A stretch of DNA of 64,000 bases. Origin: Pseudomonas fluorescens HK44. Its GTDB lineage: Bacteria; Pseudomonadota; Gammaproteobacteria; Pseudomonadales; Pseudomonadaceae. The notes beneath the pieces were generated by a model that was given only the letters and a program-made list of their open reading frames with translations, was not told the DNA's origin and did no database searches. The DNA is taken from the NCBI RefSeq assembly GCF_000217955.3, contig NZ_AFOY02000019.1, positions 1-64,000 on the forward strand, given 5' to 3'. Position numbers and translations under genes: made by a program. Shown piece after piece: positions 53,551 through 62,699 of the stretch (its first letter is position 1; each line of letters starts with the position of its first letter).

Positions 53551-55581
53551 ATGGAGCTTTCACCTTGGCATGCCGGCGAGAAACAGTTGCAGGCTCATGC
53601 AGGGGTTGCCGAGCGTATGGAAGCGCACGGGCGCAAGGTGATCCGCAAGCAAATGCCGGATCAGCATCGGCAGTTCTATCGGCAGCTGCCGTTTATGGTG
53701 TTCGGTGCCGTGGACGCCGACGGTAACCCTTGGGCGAGCATCCTCGAAGGCCAGCCGGGTTTCGCCCATTCCCCTGAACCTGCTCAGTTGCAACTCGACA
53801 GCCTGCCTTCGTCAGATGACCCGGCGCAATTACAGGCCGGGGCGGCGATTGGTTTGCTGGGGATCGAGTTGCACACAAGGCGGCGCAACCGGATCAACGG
53901 CCGGATCGTCACGATTGGGGCGCAAGGCCTGAGCGTCTCGGTCGAGCAGTCTTTCGGTAATTGCCCGCAGTACATTCAATTGCGGCAGTTCGAATCGGTG
54001 CCGCTGGCCGATCCGTCGACCCGTATCGCACAGCGTCTGAATGCGCTGGATGACGCCGCCACGGCGATGATTCGGCGGGCTGACACCTTCTTTGTCGCCA
54101 GTTATGTGGATGTGGATAACTCAAGGGCTGTGGACGTTTCCCACCGTGGCGGCCAGACGGGTTTCGTTCAGGTCGAGGGCGACTGTCTGACCATCCCGGA
54201 TTTCGCCGGCAATCTGCACTTCAATACCTTGGGCAACCTGCTGCTCAATCCGCGGGCCGGGTTGCTGTTTATCGATTTCACTACGGGCGATCTGTTGCAG
54301 GTCAGCGGGCGCACGGAAATCATCCTCGATGGCCCACAAGTAGAAGCCTTCCAAGGCGCCGAACGGCTGTGGAAGCTGCACGTGCAGCATATCGTGCGAC
54401 GGCCGGCAGCGTTGGCATTGCGCTGGCGCTTCGATGGGGTTTCGCCCACCAGTTTGATGACCGGTACCTGGGAGCAGGCTGCCGCCAGGTTGCAGGCAGC
54501 GGCATTGGGCGATCGTTGGCGGCCATTGCAGGTGTCCCGGATCGAGCGGGAAAGTCGGAGCATTCGCTCGATCTATCTGGAGCCGGCTGACGGCGCAGGG
54601 TTACCGCTGTTCCAGGCCGGGCAGCACTTACCGGTGCGTTTCACGATTGATGGCCAGGTGCATATCCGCACTTACAGTCTGTCGAGTGCTCCGTCCGATG
54701 AGTTTTTCCGCATCAGCGTGAAACGTGAAGGGTTGGTGTCGTCACATTTGCACGAACACATTCGGGTCGGTGACCTGATTGAAGCCCGCGCACCGCAAGG
54801 GCATTTCACGCTGGCCGCCAATGAACGCCGGCCGCTGGTGCTGTTGGCGGCCGGCGTCGGTATCACGCCTTTGTTGTCGATGCTCCGTGAAGTGGTTTAC
54901 CAGGGCCAGCGCACACGGCGTACCCGCCCGACCTGGTTGATCCAGAGTTCGCGTAGCCTGGCTGATCAGCCATTTCGCGCTGAGCTTGAGTGCTTGCTGG
55001 AGGGCGCGGATGACGCGGTGCGGGTATTACGTCTGCTCAGCCAGCCGGAACGCGAAGCCCTGGAAGGCGAGGATTTTGACCTGACCGGGCGCATCGACCT
55101 CGCACTGCTTAAAACCATCCTGTTGGTGGAAGACTACGATCAGCTGGATTTTGTCCTGTGTGGTCCGAGCAGTTTCACTCAAGGGTTGTACGACGATTTA
55201 CGTGGTCTGGACATCCGCGATGAGCGGATTCACGCCGAAACCTTTGGTCCTTCGACGCTGCGTCGGCAACCGGATCCGGAGGTGGTAGTCATTGAGCAGC
55301 CGCAAGCGGCCACCACCTCGGTCGCAGTAGAGTTTCAGCGTTCGGCCATCGATGCACGCTGGCAGCCGGAGGGCGGCAGCTTGCTGGAGTTGGCGGAAAG
55401 TCGGGGTTTGCGGCCAGAGTTCAGCTGTCGCGGCGGTTCCTGCGGCACCTGCAAGACCCGTTTGATCAGCGGTCAGGTGAATTATCCACAGCCCCCGGCG
55501 GAGTTACCCGGTGCGGGGGAAGTGCTGATTTGCTGTGCGGTTCCGGCTCAGGGCCAGCAACCGCTGGTGCTTGATCTGTAA
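53551..55581 (+). CDS. Fusion oxidoreductase: PNPOx-like domain + FAD/NAD reductase + 2Fe-2S ferredoxin
   Basis: 676 residues with three modules. Residues 1 to about 320 resemble the pyridoxamine-phosphate-oxidase-like split barrel (QLPFMVFGAVDADGNPWASI, NPRAGLLFIDFTTGDLLQVSG). Residues about 325-560 are a ferredoxin-NADP reductase fold (HIRTYSLSSAPSDEF for FAD, LLAAGVGITPLLSMLREV for NAD(P)). Residues about 590-676 form a plant-type ferredoxin with CRGGSCGTC...C. The start at 53551 has AGGGGAGA upstream; the frame is open earlier but overlaps the GST gene. Likely a soluble electron-transfer enzyme reducing an unknown substrate. Confidence 0.88.
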   Translation: MELSPWHAGEKQLQAHAGVAERMEAHGRKVIRKQMPDQHRQFYRQLPFMVFGAVDADGNPWASILEGQPGFAHSPEPAQLQLDSLPSSDDPAQLQAGAAIGLLGIELHTRRRNRINGRIVTIGAQGLSVSVEQSFGNCPQYIQLRQFESVPLADPSTRIAQRLNALDDAATAMIRRADTFFVASYVDVDNSRAVDVSHRGGQTGFVQVEGDCLTIPDFAGNLHFNTLGNLLLNPRAGLLFIDFTTGDLLQVSGRTEIILDGPQVEAFQGAERLWKLHVQHIVRRPAALALRWRFDGVSPTSLMTGTWEQAAARLQAAALGDRWRPLQVSRIERESRSIRSIYLEPADGAGLPLFQAGQHLPVRFTIDGQVHIRTYSLSSAPSDEFFRISVKREGLVSSHLHEHIRVGDLIEARAPQGHFTLAANERRPLVLLAAGVGITPLLSMLREVVYQGQRTRRTRPTWLIQSSRSLADQPFRAELECLLEGADDAVRVLRLLSQPEREALEGEDFDLTGRIDLALLKTILLVEDYDQLDFVLCGPSSFTQGLYDDLRGLDIRDERIHAETFGPSTLRRQPDPEVVVIEQPQAATTSVAVEFQRSAIDARWQPEGGSLLELAESRGLRPEFSCRGGSCGTCKTRLISGQVNYPQPPAELPGAGEVLICCAVPAQGQQPLVLDL

Positions 55582-55593
55582 TCAGTGTGGGAG

Positions 55594-56724
55594 CTACGCA
55601 TAAGACAGCGATTTCTCTGCCAGCAGCTCCTGATACAACTCGGTCCATTTACGACCCATTTCGTCAGCGGTAAACAGCTGCCGGTAACGCGCTTCAGCCT
55701 TCACGCCCATTTCTGCTGCCTGGACGGGGTTCTCCCACAGCGTGCGCATGGCTTCGCGAAACGCCTGTGGATGACTCGGAGGCACCACCAGCCCGGTTTC
55801 TCCGTGAATATTAATGTAACTGGTGCCGGTGCCGATTTCGCTGGAGATCATTGGTTTGCCGTACATCGCCCCTTCGAGCAGCGAGATACCAAACGCTTCG
55901 GAGCGCAGGTGTGATGGAAAGACAATCGCGTAGCTCAATTGCAGCAGCGCGACTTTGTCTTCGTCGTCCAGACGCCCGAGGAAATGCAGATTGCGAAGAC
56001 CGAGCGTTGCGGCCTGGGCGTGCAGTTCATTTTCCAGAGGCCCGGCACCGACGATCACTACCGGATAATCGACGTCTTTGAGCGCATCAAGCAGGATGTG
56101 CAGGCCTTTGTAATAGCGCATGACGCCTACAAACAGGAAAAATCGCTCACCCAGGCGCTCGCGCCAACGGGCCATGCGTTCGGTGTCGGGTTTTGGATAG
56201 CCGGACTTGTCCAGGCCATAGGGAATGACCCGGGTTTTTTCCGGAAAACGCTGAAGAACGTCGCTGGTGTGTAGATAGTTCGGTGATGCCGCGACAATCC
56301 GGTCGGCGCTGGTGAGGAAACGGTTCATCAGCGGCTGGTAGAGTTTGAGCAGGTGTTTCTGACGAATAATGTCGGAGTGATACGTCACTACGCAGGGTTT
56401 GTTCATGCCGCTGAAAAAATGCACCAGGTCCATGAATGGCCACGGAAAGTGGTAATTGATTACATCGGCCTCAGTTGCCATTTCGCGAAACTGCTTGAAC
56501 ACACTGTAGGAGAAACCGGTGGAAGCGAACTGCACATCGAGTTTGGCCCGATGAACCTCATGCTGCCCCAGTTGGATGACTGCCGGGCTCGGATTGGCGC
56601 TTAATGTCAGAACCTGGCTTTCGATGCCGTGCCGGGCGCCACTCTCACACAATTGAAAGATCACTTGTTCGATACCGCCGACTGAATCTGGCAGATATGT
56701 TTTGAAAAAGTGGAGTACGCGCAT
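55594..56724 (-). CDS. wbpZ: A-band LPS glycosyltransferase WbpZ
   Basis: 376-residue GT4-family glycosyltransferase. It begins MRVLHFFKTYLPDSVGGIEQ and has VGVMRYYKGLHILLDAL (donor domain) and SEAFGISLLEGAMYGKPMIS, the E-x7-E retaining-enzyme motif. In P. aeruginosa WbpZ is thought to add the first D-rhamnose to the primer. It is the last gene of the minus-strand cluster and abuts wbpY with no gap. Confidence 0.88.
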   Translation of the reverse strand: MRVLHFFKTYLPDSVGGIEQVIFQLCESGARHGIESQVLTLSANPSPAVIQLGQHEVHRAKLDVQFASTGFSYSVFKQFREMATEADVINYHFPWPFMDLVHFFSGMNKPCVVTYHSDIIRQKHLLKLYQPLMNRFLTSADRIVAASPNYLHTSDVLQRFPEKTRVIPYGLDKSGYPKPDTERMARWRERLGERFFLFVGVMRYYKGLHILLDALKDVDYPVVIVGAGPLENELHAQAATLGLRNLHFLGRLDDEDKVALLQLSYAIVFPSHLRSEAFGISLLEGAMYGKPMISSEIGTGTSYINIHGETGLVVPPSHPQAFREAMRTLWENPVQAAEMGVKAEARYRQLFTADEMGRKWTELYQELLAEKSLSYA

Positions 56725-57855
56725 TCAACCTCCCAGAGCCTGGTGGTAGGCGCACGCTGTAATCGCTGCGCAACGCCCCCAGGAAAAAAGCTTCGCTTGT
56801 TGCAACCCTGCTTCTCGGCATGCCTGCCAATGCGCTTGATCGTCGGCCAGACGGCTCATGGCCTCGCACAATCCGTGCAAATCGTCTGGCTCAATATAAT
56901 TGCCCGCGGTGCCCGCGACCTCCGGCATGGCCGAGCGTCGGGTCACTATCACCGGAGTACCGCTGGCCATGGCTTCCAGAACCGGAAGGCCAAAGCCTTC
57001 ATAAATTGACGGAAAAATCAGCGCTCGGGCGCCGGCCAACAGTTCTGCGACCTGTTCATCCGGCAGGTACCCCAGCAGGCGGACATGACCGCTTGCCAGC
57101 GCCGTGTGTAATTCATCAGCGAGTTGCTCACCTTTCCACCCGGCCATCCCGACCACCAGTAAAGGAAAGTGCTGACGCAGTGCTTCAGGCAACTGCGCGT
57201 GAGCACGCAATGCCAGCGACAGGTTCTTGCGCGGTTCCAGAGTACCGACACACAGAAAGTACCCCTGCGGCTGCACGCCGTGAGGGTGCAGCGCTTGGCG
57301 CAAGGACTCGTTCGAGCGTGGATGAAAACGCGCTGCGGCCCCTAGTGGCGCAACTACGAAACGCTCAGGCCCGAGGCCGAAATAACGCTGAGCCTCGTCG
57401 GCGACAAACTGTGAGTCGGTCAGGATCAGACGTGCCTGTCGTACGCCTTGGCCCAGTCGACGCTCAATCTCCCGTAACCGCGCCGCTGGTTGGGTCGACG
57501 GGTAATGCAAATGGGTCAGGTCGTGCAGGGTGATGATGGTCGGGCCCTTGAATGCCAAGGGCCACAGACTCGGCTCGTGGTAGAGGTCGATGGCCGCCGG
57601 GCGTCCTCGGTCGAAGCGTCGTTGCTCCAGCCAGCGACGTGCCTGATAGGCGCCGGGGATCTGCCGCAGCAACGGTGTCAGCCGTGAGTAGCCGGGCATT
57701 GCTGCCGCCGGCAGCGACGAACTCCAGCCCCAGCCGTGGAACAATGACAGTTCCAGGTCCGGCTCATGGGTCAGGGCGCTGACCAGTTCGGCCAGATAGT
57801 GGCCGATACCGGTTCGGGGTGCCTGCAGAATTCGTGCATTAAGGGCAATCTGCAT
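56725..57855 (-). CDS. wbpY: A-band LPS D-rhamnosyltransferase WbpY
   Basis: 376-residue GT4-family enzyme. Motifs are MQIALNARILQAPRTGIGHY, VGTLEPRKNLSLALRAHAQL and FPSIYEGFGLPVLEAMASG (E-x7-E). I start at MQIALNAR (57855) rather than the open 57867. It overlaps the end of wbpX by 17 bp. Role: D-rhamnose addition to the growing A-band chain, by position and similarity. Confidence 0.87.
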   Translation of the reverse strand: MQIALNARILQAPRTGIGHYLAELVSALTHEPDLELSLFHGWGWSSSLPAAAMPGYSRLTPLLRQIPGAYQARRWLEQRRFDRGRPAAIDLYHEPSLWPLAFKGPTIITLHDLTHLHYPSTQPAARLREIERRLGQGVRQARLILTDSQFVADEAQRYFGLGPERFVVAPLGAAARFHPRSNESLRQALHPHGVQPQGYFLCVGTLEPRKNLSLALRAHAQLPEALRQHFPLLVVGMAGWKGEQLADELHTALASGHVRLLGYLPDEQVAELLAGARALIFPSIYEGFGLPVLEAMASGTPVIVTRRSAMPEVAGTAGNYIEPDDLHGLCEAMSRLADDQAHWQACREAGLQQAKLFSWGRCAAITACAYHQALGG

Positions 57856-59206
57856 GTCGCCTCTCAACGGCTACCGGGGTCTTCTTCAGGTTGCGCAGGA
57901 CACGCTCGACCAATTGCGCACTGGCCTCGCGCCAGCCGAGCCAGCGCCATTCGCTCACCTTGCGCGCGGCCGGGAAGGTCCCGGTGTTTTCCATGTGGCT
58001 GATCAGATCGGCCAGGCTTTGCGGGGCTGCGAGATCGAAATAGGCCATGAATTCACCGCCAATCTCGCGGAACACCGGAATGTCGCTGCCCATCGCCGGC
58101 AAACCGCGCTGCATCGCTTCAACCAGTGGCAGGCCGAAGCCTTCGACGTAGGACGGAAATACCAGTGCACTGGCGTGGGAGTAGGCATGTTCGAGACTGG
58201 TGTCGCTCAGGTCGTTAAACATGAACAACCGTTGGTTCAGCTCCGGATGCTTTCGCACGCGGTCGAGCAGGGCATCGCACTTCCAGCCGACTCTGCCGGC
58301 AATGCACAGTCGTGCTTTGGAGCCCGCTGTCCAGGCAAGCTCGAAGGCGTCGAGCAGATAGTCGTGGTTCTTTCGCGGCTCGATGGTGCTGACCATCAGG
58401 AATACCGGTTCCGGCGTTGTGAACAACCGGGCCAGGCGCGGCTCCACGGCGGCGGTGGCTTCGCTCAGGTCCAGTTCGGAGCCGAGGTGGAAATAGTCGA
58501 ACCACAATGTCTCGGCTTTCGCCGGTCCGACCCGGCGGTGCAATTCTTCACGCACCTGATCGCGTACCGTGGAGGAAATCGCCACGTAACCGTCGGCGGT
58601 TTGGCTGATCCAGTCGAACCACTGGTTGAAAATCTGCACCAGCCGTGTGTCGTAGAACTGCGGGTGAGTCAGGGGAATCAGGTCATAGACCACCGAAACG
58701 ATGCCCACGCCTTCGCGTTTGAGTTGTTCGGCAAATGGGAAAAAATCGGTATGCCAGGACGAGTCCAACAGCACCAGTTGATCCCCCGGTTGATGCTGCA
58801 GCGGCGAGCAACGCTTGGGCAGTTGATACTGGTTGACCTGATCAATCAGGCGCAACAGAACGCTGAATACTGCCAGTGCCGTGAGGCGGTAAGCCACATA
58901 CAACGCTCGCCGGGTCCATCGCGAAGTGCAATGTTTGTCGAGACGTTGGTGCAGTTGGCAGTAGCGATGCGCCAGGCGCTCCAGGCGTCCGCCGAATGCC
59001 ATCAACCCCTCGAAAAGCGGAGTGTTCAAAGGGCCCAGTTTCAGCACTCGGTAGAGCTTGCCCTTGAGCATCACGACGGGAATGCATTCTGCGCCGTCGA
59101 CGTTTTCCGACAGTTGATTGATGACGTTGCGCACCACCCGCTGAATGCCCGAATTGACCTTGGGGTGTTGGAACACATGGGTGCATTCCACCAGCAGGCG
59201 AGTCAT
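57839..59206 (-). CDS. wbpX: A-band LPS D-rhamnosyltransferase WbpX
   Basis: 455-residue GT4-family enzyme. It starts MTRLLVECTHVFQHPKVNSG at 59206, where the ATG overlaps the wzt stop as ATGA; the frame is open to 59269. It contains VSTIEPRKNHDYLLDAFELA and FPSYVEGFGLPLVEAMQRG (E-x7-E). WbpX is one of three D-rhamnosyltransferases building the repeat in P. aeruginosa. Confidence 0.87.
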   Translation of the reverse strand: MTRLLVECTHVFQHPKVNSGIQRVVRNVINQLSENVDGAECIPVVMLKGKLYRVLKLGPLNTPLFEGLMAFGGRLERLAHRYCQLHQRLDKHCTSRWTRRALYVAYRLTALAVFSVLLRLIDQVNQYQLPKRCSPLQHQPGDQLVLLDSSWHTDFFPFAEQLKREGVGIVSVVYDLIPLTHPQFYDTRLVQIFNQWFDWISQTADGYVAISSTVRDQVREELHRRVGPAKAETLWFDYFHLGSELDLSEATAAVEPRLARLFTTPEPVFLMVSTIEPRKNHDYLLDAFELAWTAGSKARLCIAGRVGWKCDALLDRVRKHPELNQRLFMFNDLSDTSLEHAYSHASALVFPSYVEGFGLPLVEAMQRGLPAMGSDIPVFREIGGEFMAYFDLAAPQSLADLISHMENTGTFPAARKVSEWRWLGWREASAQLVERVLRNLKKTPVAVERRHADCP

Positions 59207-60456
59207 GACGCGATCTCCGAAACACTCTGTGCGGTTGTGCGGGTGATGGTGGTTTTCGCGCCCAGCCACGAGCAGCCGACGAAGTCTTCATGCCGGTTGT
59301 TGATGACGTGGAACACCAGACCGTAGTCGCGCCATTCGAAATTTCGGTCCAGGTGCGAGTCCAGCCGAGACAGGCTCAGGGCCACGGAATAGTTGCCCTT
59401 GCCAAGGCCCATGACGAAGGCAAAGCGATAGATGACCCGCTCAGAGGCCTGCAGGTCGGTCAGCGCCTGATCCTGGCGATGGGTGTTGATCCCGTACATG
59501 GCCTGGCCCAGGCGATCCTTGATCATGAAGCCCAGCACCAGCCGTTCGATGTCCTGGCGGACTTCGACCTGCACCTCCAGTACCACCGGCTGACCGACTT
59601 CGGCGGCGTCGATGGCGCGTTCGCGCTCATCCAGCAAGCGCACGCTGAGGATTGCGGCTTCGCCGGTGCCGGAAACGGTTTGCACTTGCCCGCCGGCGAG
59701 CATTTCCTGACGCACGGTCTGGCCTTCCCGTTCGGCGAGCAAGGCGTTGTAGTAATCCATGACGGCTTCGGGCGTGCCATGCATGGCCATGCGACCGTTT
59801 TCCAGGAGGATCGCCGAATCACAGATCGACTGGATGGCCGAACGGTCGTGGGACACGATCAGCAGCGTGGTGCCGGCTTTGCGAAAGCTGCGGATACGGT
59901 CGAAGCTCTTGTGCTGGAAGTAGGCGTCGCCCACCGACAGGGCTTCATCGACGATCAGGATGTCCGGGCGCCGGGCGGTAGCCACGCTGAAGGCCAGACG
60001 CATCTGCATACCGCTTGAATAGGTGCGTACGGGGTGATCGATGGCTTCGCCGATTTCCGCGAAGCGTTCGATTTCGGGCATCAGGGCTTCGATCTCTTCG
60101 ATCGGCATGCCCAGCAGTTGCCCGGCCATGACCGCGTTCTGCCGACCGGTGAAGTCCGCATGAAAGCCCATGCCCAGTTCCAGTAGCGCGGCCACCCGGC
60201 CTTCGAGTTGAATCTGTCCACAGGTTGGCTGGGTGGTCCCGGTGATCATCTTCAGCAAGGTGCTTTTGCCGGCGCCGTTAACCCCGACGATGCCCACCGC
60301 TTCTCCGGGGGCAATCTCGAATTCGACACCTTGCAGCACCCAGTGCTGGCGATGGCGGATCGGTGAGAACGGGATCAGCCATTCGGCCAGTCGGCTCCAG
60401 CGGGTGGGGTACTGCTTGTAAGCCTTGCCCAGGCCCGTAACGCGTATGTGTCCCAT
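59203..60456 (-). CDS. wzt: A-band polysaccharide exporter ATPase Wzt
   Basis: 417 residues. The ATPase half has Walker A GVNGAGKSTLLKMI (about 59-72), signature YSSGMQMRLAFSVATA and Walker B ILIVDEALSVGD. The C-terminal half (about 240-417) is a Wzt-type beta-sandwich that recognises the finished O-polysaccharide chain end. It pairs with Wzm for export across the inner membrane. Start is at 60456, sharing a base with the wzm stop. Confidence 0.93.
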   Translation of the reverse strand: MGHIRVTGLGKAYKQYPTRWSRLAEWLIPFSPIRHRQHWVLQGVEFEIAPGEAVGIVGVNGAGKSTLLKMITGTTQPTCGQIQLEGRVAALLELGMGFHADFTGRQNAVMAGQLLGMPIEEIEALMPEIERFAEIGEAIDHPVRTYSSGMQMRLAFSVATARRPDILIVDEALSVGDAYFQHKSFDRIRSFRKAGTTLLIVSHDRSAIQSICDSAILLENGRMAMHGTPEAVMDYYNALLAEREGQTVRQEMLAGGQVQTVSGTGEAAILSVRLLDERERAIDAAEVGQPVVLEVQVEVRQDIERLVLGFMIKDRLGQAMYGINTHRQDQALTDLQASERVIYRFAFVMGLGKGNYSVALSLSRLDSHLDRNFEWRDYGLVFHVINNRHEDFVGCSWLGAKTTITRTTAQSVSEIAS

Positions 60457-61253
60457 CAGAGTTCATCCACCATTTCGCCGACCCGCTGGCGAAACAGTCG
60501 CAGCCCGATCACGCAGAACAGCACACCGAGTACCAGGATCGGCAGCAGGGAGCTCCAGACCGGCCATTGGCCATAGAGGAACAGGTTCTGGTAACTGGCG
60601 ATCAGGTCGGTCAGGGGATTGAGTTGCAGCAGGCGCTGGACCCACTCGGGCAGGATACTGATCGGATACACGATCGGCGTTAGCCAGAACCAGAATTGCA
60701 GGCAGATGCCGAAGAACTGCCCGACATCACGAAAGAATACATTCAGCACGCCAAGAATCATCCCCAGCCCGGTGCAAAAGATCATCTGCAAGGCCAACAG
60801 CGGCAGCAGCGCCAGCAAGGCCATGCCTGGCAGGCGCCCGGTGATCAGCAGAAAGCCCAGGAACAGTCCGATGATGATCGCGAAGTTGATGCCGGCATTG
60901 AACAGTACGATCACCGGCAAACAGATTTTCGGGAAGCTGATTTTCTTCAGCAGATTGGCGTTTTCCAGAAACATGTTCTGGCTGCGCAAGGTGATCTCCG
61001 AAAATAGTCCCCAGGTCAGTAATCCGGCGCAGAGGTAGACACTGTAGGCCATGCCGTCATCCACGCCCGGCAAGCGGGCGCGCATGATGTGGGAAAAGAT
61101 CACGGTGTAGACGACGATCATCGAAAGCGGGTTGAGCACGGTCCACAGGGCACCGAACAACGAGTTGCGATAGCGCGACTGGAACTCTCGCTTGACGCTA
61201 CCGAGGATGAACCCCCGGTAGCTCCACAGCGAGCGATACAAATTCAACAACAT
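60456..61253 (-). CDS. wzm: A-band polysaccharide exporter permease Wzm
   Basis: 265-residue ABC-2 type membrane protein with six hydrophobic segments. It begins MLLNLYRSLWSYRGFILGSVKREFQSRY. FGALWTVLNPLSMIVVYTVIF and FWFWLTPIVYPISILPEWVQ are characteristic of polysaccharide exporters. It forms the channel powered by Wzt. It starts directly after wbpW. Confidence 0.93.
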   Translation of the reverse strand: MLLNLYRSLWSYRGFILGSVKREFQSRYRNSLFGALWTVLNPLSMIVVYTVIFSHIMRARLPGVDDGMAYSVYLCAGLLTWGLFSEITLRSQNMFLENANLLKKISFPKICLPVIVLFNAGINFAIIIGLFLGFLLITGRLPGMALLALLPLLALQMIFCTGLGMILGVLNVFFRDVGQFFGICLQFWFWLTPIVYPISILPEWVQRLLQLNPLTDLIASYQNLFLYGQWPVWSSLLPILVLGVLFCVIGLRLFRQRVGEMVDEL

Positions 61254-62696
61254 TCAGACCGTCCTGCCGTATTGATCTTCGAAGCGGACGATATCGTCCT
61301 CTCCCAGATACTCACCGCTTTGCACTTCAATGATCACCAGATCGATCACCCCCGGGTTTTCCAGACGATGCTTGTGCCCGGCGGCAATGAAGGTGGACTC
61401 GTTTTTGGCCACCAGATGTGACCCCGAACCGTTGTTGGTGACCTTGGCCATGCCTTCGACCACCACCCAGTGTTCGTTGCGGTGATGGTGCATTTGCAGC
61501 GACAGCTTGGCGCCGGGTTTGACCACGATGCGTTTGATCTTGAAGCGCGGACCTTCCTCCAGCACGGTGTAGGTGCCCCATGGCCGGCTGACGGTGCGGT
61601 GCAGGCGATAGCTTTCGTGCTCTTTCTCTTTGAGCTGTTTGACCACCTTGCGCACGTCTTGAGCGCGATCGGCGTGGGCTACGAGCACGGCGTCGGCGGT
61701 GTCGATGATGATCAGGTTATCCACGCCTACCGTCGCGACCATGCGGCCATCGCTTTGGACGAAGTTGTTGTGACTGTCGATGAACAGCGCGTCGCCGCTG
61801 GCGCGGTTGTTCTGCGCATCAGCCGCAACCAGGGCACTGACGGCGCCCCATGAACCGATGTCGCTCCAATCGAAACCGGCGGGTACCACCACCACCTTGT
61901 CGGAGCGCTCCATCAAGGCATAGTCGATAGAGATATCGGTCATCTCGGCGAAATGGGTTGCCGACAATTCCTGTTGCAGGCAGCCGCCGGTCTCGACCGT
62001 GGCGCTGGCCGCCAGGCACGCGTCGGCTTGTTCCAGCAGTTGCGGGGCGTGAAGCTGCAACTCCGCCAGCAAGGTGCCGACCGAGAAGCAGAACATGCCC
62101 GAATTCCACAGGAAGTTGCCGCTTTCCAGGTAATGCGTGGCGGTTTTCAGGTCGGGCTTTTCGACGAAGCGTGCGACCTTGGCCGCGCCTTGCTCGTCCA
62201 GTGGTTCACCACGTTCGATGTAACCGAAACCGGTCTCCGGCGCCGTCGGGATCACACCGAAGGTCACCAGATACCCGGCCTCGGCCAGTTTCACGGCATG
62301 CCTGACGGCGGTCTTGAAAGCCTCTTCGTTCTGGATCAGGTGGTCAGCCGGCATCACCACCAGAATCGCTTCGTTGCCGTGCAACGCCTGCAGCGACAGG
62401 GCGGCGGCGGCGATGGCCGGCGCGGTGTTGCGGCTTACCGGTTCCAGCACGAAGTGGCCGCGGTGATGGCCCAAATGGGCGTCCTGATAGTGATCCTTGC
62501 TTTGAAAGTAGTAGTCACGGTTGGTCACCGTGACGATATCGCCGTGTGTGCCGAGTAGCCTGGCTGCGCGCTGATAGGTCTTGCCCAGCAGCGTCTGGCC
62601 ATCGGGCAAGGTCATGAACGGCTTGGGATGACCTTCACGCGAAACCGGCCACAGCCGGGTTCCGGCCCCCCCTGAAAGAATCACGGGAATCAGCAT
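61254..62696 (-). CDS. wbpW: Mannose-1-P guanylyltransferase / mannose-6-P isomerase WbpW
   Basis: 480 residues, bifunctional type II enzyme. The N-terminal GDP-mannose pyrophosphorylase has ILSGGAGTRLWPVSREGHPK (6-25) and FVEKPDLKTA. The C-terminal isomerase cupin has RPWGTYTVLEEG, MHHHRNEHWVVVEG and EVQSGEYLGEDDIVR. It supplies GDP-mannose, the substrate of Gmd. Paralogues (AlgA, PslB) exist elsewhere in Pseudomonas; the neighbours point to WbpW. It starts three bases after gmd. Confidence 0.93.
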   Translation of the reverse strand: MLIPVILSGGAGTRLWPVSREGHPKPFMTLPDGQTLLGKTYQRAARLLGTHGDIVTVTNRDYYFQSKDHYQDAHLGHHRGHFVLEPVSRNTAPAIAAAALSLQALHGNEAILVVMPADHLIQNEEAFKTAVRHAVKLAEAGYLVTFGVIPTAPETGFGYIERGEPLDEQGAAKVARFVEKPDLKTATHYLESGNFLWNSGMFCFSVGTLLAELQLHAPQLLEQADACLAASATVETGGCLQQELSATHFAEMTDISIDYALMERSDKVVVVPAGFDWSDIGSWGAVSALVAADAQNNRASGDALFIDSHNNFVQSDGRMVATVGVDNLIIIDTADAVLVAHADRAQDVRKVVKQLKEKEHESYRLHRTVSRPWGTYTVLEEGPRFKIKRIVVKPGAKLSLQMHHHRNEHWVVVEGMAKVTNNGSGSHLVAKNESTFIAAGHKHRLENPGVIDLVIIEVQSGEYLGEDDIVRFEDQYGRTV

Positions 62697-62699
62697 GGC

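Noticed and set aside
57854..59326. 490-codon open frame on the plus strand
   Set aside because: It is antisense to wbpX, which fits the expected gene order, has E-x7-E glycosyltransferase motifs and overlaps its neighbours correctly.
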